Assembly (NCBI GenBank): GCA_947561585.1
Contig: CANNZV010000507.1
Coordinates: 406,988 to 470,987, forward strand
Reading direction: 5' to 3'
Length of the DNA stretch: 64,000 nt
DNA from: Caprella mutica
Taxonomy: Eukaryota > Arthropoda > Malacostraca > Amphipoda > Caprellidae
A model generated the notes under the pieces. It saw only the letters and a program-made list of their open reading frames with translations. It had not been told where the DNA came from and searched no databases. The position numbers and the translations under genes are program-made. Numbering within the stretch: the stretch's first letter is position 1; every line of letters starts with the position of its first letter. Below are positions 53,938 through 64,000 of this stretch, in pieces.

Positions 53938-56083
53938 CGCAGTACTGCACAGGAAAGAGTACTTAGTACTGCACAGGAAAGAGTACTTAGTACTGCACAG
54001 GAAAGAGTACTTAGTACTGTGCAGGAAAGAGTACATAGTACTGCACAGGAAAGAGTACTTAGTACTGTGCAGGAAAGAGTACTTAGTATTGCCCAGGATA
54101 GAGTACATAGTACTGCACAGGGAAGAGTACTTAGTACTGCACAGGAAAGAGTACCTAGTACTGTGCAGGAAAGAGTACATAGTACTGCACAGGAAAGAGT
54201 ACTTAGTACTGTGCAGGAAAGAGTACTTAGTATTGCCCAGAATAGAGTACATAGTACTGCACAGGGAAGAGTACTTAGTATTGCCCAGGATAGAGTACAT
54301 AGTACTGCACAGGGAAGAGTACTTAGTACTGTACAGGAAAGAATACTTAGTATTGCCCAGGATAGAGTACATAGTACTGCACAGGGAAGAGTACTTAGTA
54401 CTGCACAGGAAAGAGTACTTAGTACTGCACAGGAAAGAGTACTTAGTACTGCACAGGAAAGAGTACTTAGTACTGTGCAGGAAAGAGTACATAGTACTGC
54501 ACAGGAAAGAGTACTTAGTACTGTGCAGGAAAGAGTACTTAGTATTGCCCAGGATAGAGTACATAGTACTGCACAGGGAAGAGTACTTAGTACTGCACAG
54601 GAAAGAGTACCTAGTACTGTGCAGGAAAGAGTACATAGTACTGCACAGGAAAGAGTACTTAGTACTGTGCAGGAAAGAGTACTTAGTATTGCCCAGAATA
54701 GAGTACATAGTACTGCACAGGGAAGAGTACTTAGTATTGCCCAGGATAGAGTACATAGTACTGCACAGGGAAGAGTACTTAGTACTGTACAGGAAAGAAT
54801 ACTTAGTATTGCCCAGGATAGAGTACATAGTACTGCACAGGGAAGAGTACTTAGTACTGCACAGGAAAGAGTACTTAGTACTGCACAGGAAAGAGTACTT
54901 AGTACTGCACAGGAAAGAGTACTTAGTACTGCACAGGAAAGAGTACTTAGTACTGCACAGGAAAGAGTACTTAGTACTGCACAGGAAAGAGTACTTAGTA
55001 CTGCACAGGAAAGAGTACATAGTACTGCACAGGGAAGAGTACTTAGTACTGTACAGGAAAGAGTACTTAGTACTGCACAGGAAAGAGTACTTAGTACTGC
55101 ACAGGAAAGAGTACTTAGTACTGCACAGGAAAGAGTACTTAGTACTGCACAGGAAAGAGTACATAGTACTGCACAGGAAAGAGTACTTAGTACTGCACAG
55201 GAAAGAGTACATAGTACTGCACAGGAAAGAGTACTTAGTACTGCACAGGAAAGAGTACTTAGTACTGCACAGGAAAGAGTACTTAGTACTGCACAGGAAA
55301 GAGTACTTAGTACTGCACAGGAAAGAGTACTTAGTACTGCACAGGAAAGAGTACATAGTACTGCACAGGAAAGAGTACTTAGTACTGCACAGGAAAGAGT
55401 ACTTAGTATTGCCCAGGATAGAGTACATAGTACTGCACAGGGAAGAGTACTTAGTACTGCACAGGAAAGAGTACTTAGTATTGCCCAGGATAGAGTACAT
55501 AGTACTGCACAGGGAAGAGTACTTAGTACTGTACAGGAAAGAGTACTTAGTATTGCCCAGAATAGAGTACATAGTACTGCACAGGGAAGAGTACTTAGTA
55601 TTGCCCAGGATAGAGTACATAGTACTGCACAGGGAAGAGTACTTAGTACTGTACAGGAAAGAATACTTAGTATTGCCCAGGATAGAGTACATAGTACTGC
55701 ACAGGGAAGGGTACTTAGTACTGCACAGGAAAGAGTACATAGTACTGCACAGGAAAGAGTACTTAGTACTGCACAGGAAAGAGTACTTAGTACTGCACAG
55801 GAAAGAGTACTTAGTACTGCACAGGAAAGAGTACTTAGTACTGCACAGGAAAGAGTACTTAGTACTGCACAGGAAAGAGTACATAGTACTGCACAGGAAA
55901 GAGTACTTAGTACTGCACAGGAAAGAGTACTTAGTACTGCACAGGAAAGAGTACATAGTACTGCACAGGAAAGAGTACTTAGTACTGCACAGGAAAGAGT
56001 ACTTAGTACTGTACAGGAAAGAGTACTTAGTACTGCACAGGAAAGAGTACATAGTACTCACAGGAAGGAGTACTTTGTACTCT
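53938..56083. repeat. 24-bp satellite array with 456-bp higher-order repeat (about 89 units)
   Basis: The unit contains AGTACTGCACAGGAAAGAGT followed by ACTT or ACAT. Variants TATTGCCCAGGATAG and CTGTGCAGG recur in fixed order; the block at 54061 recurs at 54517 (19 monomers). The unit is divisible by three and stop-free in several frames, so both strands show long spurious ORFs. Confidence 0.98.
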
Positions 56084-56995
56084 AATGGAAAACATCAAAA
56101 AGTGTTGCTCTGAAGTAGAACTAATTCATGTGTTTTATTCCAATTACTGAGATAAATTAGCACTATATTTTACCAGTTTCTTTCCTTTAGACTGAAATAT
56201 GAAATATAGTATAATAATAAAGTATAGTTATATTTTACAATGCATTGCTTATAAGTAATTTTTCTGCTCTTACTTCAAGAAAAACAAGAATGTGTTAATA
56301 TGTTTCTGAATTCGGAGCGATAAATGATATACAAACATATATTACCTAAAGGAACAGAATTTAAATAAAACACTAAAAATATTGGTATGACTTTTCATCA
56401 ATAATGGAAATAATTATACTTCATTAGTATGGTTAGTTAATTCATTTCTCTACAGGTGTGTTACTTTATCATCAATTAGAATGATTCATAATTTCTATTG
56501 TTTGCTTTCCGTCAGCAAACCAAATCATTTCAATCTATAAGATACACATTAATTCAGGATGCAATTATATTAATTATTGCTAATTAAATCACGACTTAAT
56601 TACTCATTTTGATATTCCAAATGGTGAAATAATTGCACTATTTGCTACTACAATCCATGTTAATGAGTTCTGTAGGATCTCCTCACCATTATTATTTAGT
56701 TAATTACTAATAATTTGATGTGTCTTATAGTTAATAAATAACAAGATGTGATATAATATACGTATGTACGTATACATAATCGAAAAATTACAGTCCCCAT
56801 CTTTCGGTTCTCAATTATCTTTTATAATTAATAATAAAAACATCATCTATCACCGACTAGTAAATATTTATTAAGGAAATATAATCGTAATGTAAAGCAC
56901 TTATATAATGCACTGTCTTTCGTCGGACATTCAGGATAAAAACTATTTACGATAATGGTTGAAATCATTAAATTTTACGATGAAAACAATCAGTA
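56084..56995. other. AT-rich unique interval
   Basis: The longest non-satellite stretch between 46 and 60 kb. I see no gene or terminal repeats. Confidence 0.5.
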
Positions 56996-59900
56996 CATAG
57001 TTACTATGTATTATATACACATAGTTACTATGTATTAGATACACATAGTTACTATGTATTAGATCCACATAGTTACTATGTATTAGATCCACATAGTTAC
57101 TATGTATTAGATACACATAGTTACTGTGTATTAGATACACATAGTTACTATGTATAAGATACACATAGTTACTATGTATTAGATCCACATAGTTACTATG
57201 TATTAGATCCACATAGTTACTATGTATTAGATCCACATAGTTACTATGTATTAGATACACATAGTTACTATGTATTAGATACACATAGTTACTATGTATT
57301 AGATGCACATAGTTACTATGTATTAGATCCACATAGGTACTATGTATTAGATACACATAGTTACTATGTATTAGATCCACATAGTTACTATGTATTAGAT
57401 ACACATAGTTACTATGTATTAGATCCACATAGGTTCTATGTATTAGATCCACATAGGTACTATGTATTAGATCCACATAGGTTCTATGTATTAGATCCAC
57501 ATAGGTACTATGTATTAGATACACATAGTTACTATGTATTAGATCCACATAGGTACTATGTATTAGATACACATAGTTACTATGTATTAGATATACATAG
57601 TTACTATGTATTAGATACACATAGTTACTATGTATTAGATATACATAGTTACTATGTATTAGATACACATAGTTACTATGTATTAGATATACATAGTTAC
57701 TATGTATTAGATACACATAGTTACTATGTATTAGATACACATAGTTACTATGTATTAGATGCTCATAGTTACTATGTATTAGATCCACATAGGTACTATG
57801 TATTGGATACACATAGTTACTATGTATTAGATATACATAGTTACTATGTATTAGATACACATAGTTACTATGTATTAGATGCTCATAGTTACTATGTATT
57901 AGATACACATAGTTACTATGAATTAGATACACATAGTTACTATGTATTAGATGCTCATAGTTACTATGAATTAGATACACATAGTTACTATGTATTAGAT
58001 GCTCATAGTTACTATGAATTAGATACACATAGTTACTATGTATTAGATGCACATAGTTACTATGTATTAGATCCACATAGGTACTATGTATTAGATACAC
58101 ATAGTTACTATGTATTAGATACACATAGTTACTATGTATTAGATACACATAGTTACTATGTATTAGATACACATAGTTACTATGTATTAGATGCACATAG
58201 GTACTATGTATTAGATCCACATAGGTACTATGTATTAGATCCACATAGGTTCTATGTATTAGATCCACATAGGTACTATGTATTAGATACACATAGTTAC
58301 TATGTATTAGATGCTCATAGTTACTATGTATTAGATCCACATAGTTACTATGTATTAGATATACATAGTTACTATGTATTAGATACACATAGTTACTATG
58401 TATTAGATATACATAGTTACTATGTATTAGATACACATAGTTACTATGTATTAGATACACATAGTTACTATGTATTAGATGCTCATAGTTACTATGTATT
58501 AGATACACATAGTTACTATGTATTAGATACACATAGTTACTATGTATTAGATGCACATAGTTACTATGTATTAGAACCACATAGGTACTATGTATTAGAT
58601 GCACATAGTTACTATGTATTAGATCCACATAGTTACTATGTATTAGATACACATAGTTACTATGTATTAGATCCACATAGTTACTATGTATTAGATACAC
58701 ATAGTTACTATGTATTAGATACACATAGTTACTATGTATTAGATGCACATAGTTACTATGTATTAGATCCACATAGGTACTACACATAGGTTCTATGTAT
58801 TAGATCCACATAGGTACTATGTATTAGATACACATAGTTACTATGTATTAGATGCTCATAGTTACTATGTATTAGATACACATAGTTTACTATGTATTAG
58901 ATATACATAGTTACTATGTATTAGATACACATAGTTACTATGTATTAGATATACATAGTTACTATGTATAGATACACATAGTTACTATGTATTAGATACA
59001 CATAGTTACTATGTATTAGATGCTCATAGTTACTATGTATTAGATACACATAGTTACTATGTATTAGATACACATAGTTACTATGTATTAGATGCACATA
59101 GTTACTAATGTATTAGATCCACATAGGTACTATGTATTAGATGCACATAGTTACTATGTATTAGATCCACATAGTTACTATGTATTAGATACACATAGTT
59201 ACTATGTATTAGATCCACATAGTTACTATGTATTAGATACACATAGTTACTATGTATTAGATACACATAGTTACTATGTATTAGATGCACATAGTTACTA
59301 TGTATTAGATCCACATAGGTACTATGTATTAGATACACATAGTTACTATGTATTAGATGCACATAGTTACTATGTATTAGATACACATAGTTACTATGTA
59401 TTAGATCCACATAGGTTCTATGTATTAGATCCACATAGGTACTATGTATTAGATCCACATAGGTTCTATGTATTAGATCCACATAGGTACTATGTATTAG
59501 ATACACATAGTTACTATGTATTAGATACACATAGGTACTATGTATTAGATACACATAGTTACTATGTATTAGATCCACATAGGTACTATGTATTAGATAC
59601 ACATAGTTACTATGTATTAGATATACATAGTTACTATGTATTAGATACACATAGTTACTATGTATTAGATACACATAGTTACTATGTATTAGATGCTCAT
59701 AGTTACTATGTATTAGATCCACATAGGTACTATGTATTAGATACACATAGTTACTATGTATTAGATCCACATAGGTACTATGTATTAGATACACATAGTT
59801 ACTATGTATTAGATCCACATAGGTACTATGTATTAGATACACATAGTTACTATGTATTAGATATACATAGTTACTATGTATTAGATACACATAGTTACTA

Positions 59901-60514
59901 TGTATTAGATACACATAGTTACTATGTATTAGATGCTCATAGTTACTATGTATTAGATCCACATAGGTACTATGTATTAGATACACATAGTTACTATGTA
60001 TTAGATATATACATAGTTACTATGTATTAGATACACATAGTTACTATGTATTAGATGCTCATAGTTACTATGTATTAGATACACATAGTTACTATGAATT
60101 AGATACACATAGTTACTATGTATTAGATGCTCATAGTTACTATGAATTAGATACACATAGTTACTATGTATTAGATACACATAGTTACTATGTATTAGAT
60201 CCACATAGTTACTATGTATTAGATCCACATAGTTACTATGTATTAGATACACATAGTTACTATGTATTAGATGCACATAGTTACTATGTATTAGATCCAC
60301 ATAGTTACTATGTATTAGATACACATAGGTACTATGTAGTAGATCCACATAGGTACTATGTATTAGATCCACATAGGTACTATGTATTAGATACACATAG
60401 TTACTATGTATTAGATATACATAGTTACTATGTATTAGATACACATAGTTACTATGTATTAGATATACTTAGTTACTATGTATTAGATACACATAGTTAC
60501 TATGTATTAGATGT
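56996..60514. repeat. 24-bp satellite array (about 147 units)
   Basis: The unit contains CACATAGTTACTATGTATTA then GATA/GATC/GATG. CATAG-TTA-CTATG is a perfect dyad in most units. Small indels near 58785, 58885, 58975 and 59107 break the phase. The array ends against a run of C (60518-60532). Confidence 0.98.
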
Positions 60515-61835
60515 ATTGCCCCCCCCCCCCCCTCTGCACAGACTGTCAAATTCGCTTCATTTCTTGCTTATAGTTGGGAAATATTTTGTTAAAAGTAGAA
60601 TTTAAGGCTACTAATTCAAATGCAATAGATGACATTAGTGTAATGTACCAAGACATCAAACAAACGTTTGTCAAACAGTTTGACAAACGTCATGAAAACG
60701 TTTGAACAAACGCAAACACTAAAATGTGTTTGAAGATACTGGTTAAGTTTGCCAAACAGTGAAGTGTTTGACAGTGTGTACGGGACTTTAGTGTTTCAAA
60801 GGAATTATTCCTTTGAGACTAAAATAATACAATAATTATGATATTATAGTTACAAAAGAATTGGTTTCAACAAATTATAGAATTTTCTGCACTCTCTTCC
60901 TATAATATTACAAGAGTATATTATGTTACAATAAGTTCGAAGGTGTTTTTTAAGTTTGGCCTCACTACCACCAACCAATGTGATGATTAGCATCACCCCC
61001 CCCCCCCCCTGCTCCCTCAGAGAAAATGACACCACCTCACTATAATTTAGAAACTAATTAAACAGTCTCCAGAGATTAATGGTAACTTTAATTGTTCTTA
61101 TTTTCAATGTCAAGAGCCTCATTTCCTTTATTTTAATCCTACCAATAATAAAGGAATAAAAATACTTATTATACAAATATTTATAATAATTTGTATGCAT
61201 CACACTAATATTTACCTTTAAAAAGCAGTTTCTTTTTAAATTAAATAGACTAGTGTATTAATTATAATAAGAATATAATTAGCAATTAATAACTCTTAAT
61301 TGGAAACATGTTTTAACTCATTAAAACTTCCAGAAATAGAAAATATTATTAATTAATTCAATTACAAATATAATATTCTAAAATTACCTTGTGTCAGCAT
61401 AGTGTTCCGAATAATTAATTGGCTAAGTGATATTGGAATATACAATATAAATTGATTATATTAAGAGATGACTTAAATATCTAACTTGATTAGAATAGTT
61501 TGTTGTTAATGACGATGACTTTGCATTTTAATGTATTATTCTTTGTGTATTCGAAGCAGCACGAATTGAACGTTTTTAGTTTAAATATCTCATTAAACTA
61601 TCAATTAAAACTTTCATCCGAATAAAGTGACAGATTAAAATAAAGTGCAGAGTAACAAGCGCTGAAATTAACCACACCAGTTGTGTGACCTTTGACCCGT
61701 GACCTTTTTCTTACCCATCACGGCGTAAGGTCAAGGTCAAAGACAACTTCAACTGACGGCGTGGAGCAAAAAAGAAAACCGACAACAATAGCAAAAAATG
61801 ATGACCAAAGTTGGCAAACCCTCTTGAAGAGACTA
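60515..61835. other. Non-coding interval with a perfect palindrome
   Basis: It contains a C-run at the array edge, a 13-bp perfect inverted repeat with a one-base loop at 60664-60690 (ACGTTTGTCAAAC and its complement) among more GTTTGACA-type words, a second C-run near 60997, then AT-rich DNA. No gene is seen. Confidence 0.5.
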
Positions 61836-62240
61836 TTAAAGCGATATTGTGACGATATTGAGACGATATTGTGACGATATTGTGACGATATTGTGACGAT
61901 ATTGTGACGATATTGTGGCGATATTGTGACGATATTGTGACGATATTTCGGCGATATTGTGACGATATTGTGACGATATTGTGACGATATTGTGACGATA
62001 TTGTGACGATATTGTGACGATATTGTGACGATATTTCGGCGATATTGTGACGATATTGTGACGATATTGTGGCGATATTGTGACGATATTGTGACGATAT
62101 TGCAGCGATATTGTGACGATATTGCAGCGATATTGTGACGATATCAAGGCGATATATCAGCGATATTAATTAAGGCGATATTGGTGCAATATTTTGCAGC
62201 TATTTTAGTGCGATATTGTGCTGACATATTGAGGCGATAA
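61836..62240. repeat. 11-bp tandem array (about 36 units)
   Basis: Unit GACGATATTGT with GGCG, TTCGG and GCAGC variants, decaying at the right end. The minus-strand frame through it is a repeat artefact. Confidence 0.96.
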
Positions 62241-62367
62241 TGAAAGTTTAGTATACGATTTAAAAAATGCTATAGTAATTTAAAATTATGGGATTTATGT
62301 ACTGGCTTATAAAATTATCACAAAACTAAATTGACTTGTGATTTTAGAGGTGTTTGAAATTGCATCT

Positions 62368-63262
62368 TATGAGTCTCATCTATGAGCTACCTTCCTACTG
62401 ACCCTTATGAGTCTCATCTATGAGCTACCTTCCTACTGACCCTTATGAGTCTCATCTATGAGCTACCTTTCTACTGACCCTTATGAGTCTCATCTATGAG
62501 CTACCTTCCTACTGACCCTTATGAGTCTCATCTATGAGCTACCTTCCTACTGACCCTTATGAGTCTCATCTATGAGCTACCTTCCTACTGACCCTTATGA
62601 GTCTCATCTATGAGCTACCTTCCTACTGACCCTTATGAGTCTCATCTATGAGCTACCTTCCTACTGACCCTTATGAGTCTCATCTATGAGCTACCTTCCT
62701 ACTGACCCTTATGAGTCTCATCTATGAGCTACCTTCCTACTGACCCTTATGAGTCTCATCTATGAGCTACCTTCCTACTGACCCTTATGAGTCTCATCTA
62801 TGAGCTACCTTCCTACTGACCCTTATGAGTCTCATCTATGAGCTACCTTCCTACTGACCCTTATGAGTCTCATCTATGAGCTACCTTCCTACTGACCCTT
62901 ATGAGTCTCATCTATGAGCTACCTTCCTACTGACCCTTATGAGTCTCATCTATGAGCTACCTTCCTACTGACCCTTATGAGTCTCATCTATGAGCTACCT
63001 TCCTACTGACCCTTATGAGTCTCATCTATGAGCTACCTTCCTACTGACCCTTATGAGTCTCATCTATGAGCTACCTTCCTACTGACCCTTATGAGTCTCA
63101 TCTATGAGCTACCTTCCTACTGACCCTTATGAGTCTCATCTATGAGCTACCTTCCTACTGACCCTTATGAGTCTCATCTATGAGCTACCTTCCTACTGAC
63201 CCTTATGAGTCTCATCTATGAGCTACCTTCCTACTGACCCTTATGAGTCTCATCTATGAGCT
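62368..63262. repeat. 38-bp homogeneous tandem array (about 23 units)
   Basis: The unit runs TTATGAGTCTCATCTATGAG then CTACCTTCCTACTGACCC. Only one base change is visible, near 62469, making this the most uniform array in the window. CTCAT-CT-ATGAG is a dyad in each unit. Confidence 0.98.
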
Positions 63263-63339
63263 CTAAGGGCGTTAGCTACATTACAAGCGAGTTGACCTCT
63301 TCCATCTAAGAGCTGTGAAACGTTGATGGTTTGATTTGG

Positions 63340-63550
63340 AGATTTCCAATGTGTCAAGTGGATCTTCACATTTCTATTTGCTTTACCCATCAAACAAACA
63401 AATGAAGTAACAAGCAGTGGGGCTATATAAGGAGTACTTACAGTCTTACACTAAGTCAAGATCACAAAACAGGTTAGTTCACCTCAAAACATAGTTATGG
63501 TTGAAAAAAGATCTGGTTGGCACAAAATGGAGTTCGTATATAGAGGTATG
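63340..63550 (+). promoter_or_regulatory. Candidate TATA promoter and first coding exon
   Basis: GGAGATTTCC (about 63340-63349, kappaB-like) and CTATATAAGG (63423-63432) lie upstream of a likely start near 63455. The first ATG (63497) opens 16 codons plus one base (MVEKRSGWHKMEFVYR) and meets AGAG|GTATGT, a good splice donor, at 63546. The 32-bp array that follows would be intronic. The gene itself would lie beyond the window; inferred. Confidence 0.4.
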
Positions 63551-63828
63551 TTAGTTCCACATAAAATTATTTTCTTAGTAAGCCAATTCCTACATTTAAA
63601 ATATAATTTCATCAAAATTAACTATAATTTTGTCACTCTGTGTTTGGAAATCCTTTGAAGTTTAAGATGGCAGTAGCTGTATCTATTTACACGATGACTC
63701 AACATATAATTTATAAAGGTGTGTAAGATGCTAGTGTTTATTTAGACTTATTCCACTTGATAAAATATTTGAGACAATAAATACACACAGAAAGTAAAGC
63801 AGAAACACGGAAGTTAAGATATACTATC
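63551..63828. other. Possible intronic unique sequence
   Basis: Non-coding, no repeat. Confidence 0.35.
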
Positions 63829-64000
63829 AGAGAAAAGAGTCACTGTGATGATGTACTATCAGAGAAAAGAGTCACTGTGATGATGTACTATCAGAGAAAA
63901 GAGTCACTGTGATGATGTACTATCAGAGAAAAGAGTCACTGTGATGATGTACTATCAGAGAAAAGAGTCACTGTGATGATGTACTATCAGAGAAAAGAGT
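63829..64000. repeat. 32-bp tandem array, cut by window end (over 5 units)
   Basis: The unit contains GTACTATCAGAGAAAAGAGT then CACTGTGATGAT; the copies are identical and the array continues past the right edge. Confidence 0.97.

Noticed and set aside
53935..56113. Open frames of about 700 codons on both strands (STKYSFLC, VLSTAQER and EYLVLHRK patterns)
   Set aside because: The 24-bp unit has no stop in several frames; overlapping long frames on both strands point to repeat artefact.
56943..60444. Long frames with YVYLIHSN or YYVLDTHS repeats
   Set aside because: 24-bp satellite in stop-free frames; phase breaks by indels inside the array and no flanking coding sequence.

Overview
This window looks like repeat-dominated, AT-rich nuclear DNA from an invertebrate animal. 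Evidence is the mix of BEL/Pao and Ty1/copia LTR retrotransposons, a Penelope-like GIY-YIG endonuclease, an RLE-type non-LTR retrotransposon with a PHD finger, TA- and TTAA-flanked MITEs, and more than a third of the window in tandem arrays. I cannot name a phylum with confidence. I recognise no conserved host gene, tRNA, rRNA or CRISPR. The only possible host signals are three promoter/first-exon-like patches on the + strand (about 34.76, 35.44 and 63.4 kb), all inferred.

Layout. 0-4.4 kb: decayed BEL/Pao element (copy A, minus strand, broken by a stop and frameshifts, running off the left edge). 4.4-6.3 kb: the 3' part of a Penelope-like element (minus strand) with a hammerhead-ribozyme-like motif and two small arrays. 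7.2-15.0 kb: a copia polyprotein cut twice, by a 581-bp TTAA-flanked MITE and by a 6,052-bp TIR element. The large insert itself holds a 212-bp TA-flanked MITE, two copies of a dispersed repeat and a double 15-bp array. 16.0-20.2 kb: a palindromic MITE split by a non-LTR retrotransposon with an uninterrupted 969-codon ORF, poly(A) tail and 19-bp target duplication. 21.4-27.9 kb: two arrays of a 10-bp satellite in opposite orientation, flanking a MITE-rich 3.2-kb core. 27.9-33.4 kb: 18-, 21-, 28-, 20- and 17-bp arrays around a palindromic element. 33.4-35.7 kb: mostly unique sequence with promoter-like patches. 35.7-37.5 kb: a 25-bp array. 38.0-45.8 kb: a full-length BEL/Pao element (copy B, minus strand) with near-identical LTRs. 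46.2-60.5 kb: four large arrays (47, 20, 24 and 24 bp) almost back to back. 61.8-64.0 kb: 11-, 38- and 32-bp arrays around a TATA-containing promoter candidate.

How the parts relate. The mobile elements give a readable insertion history because several junctions keep intact target duplications: MITE and TIR element into copia, retrotransposon into MITE, and BEL copy B flanked by GCATA. Copy B has about two LTR differences in 1,036 bp and an open 1,886-codon polyprotein, so it is young; yet the position of the first catalytic aspartate of its integrase reads tyrosine. Several tandem arrays sit inside mobile elements, which suggests transposons seed satellites here. Many long open frames over the arrays arise only because the repeat unit lacks stops, and I do not call them genes.
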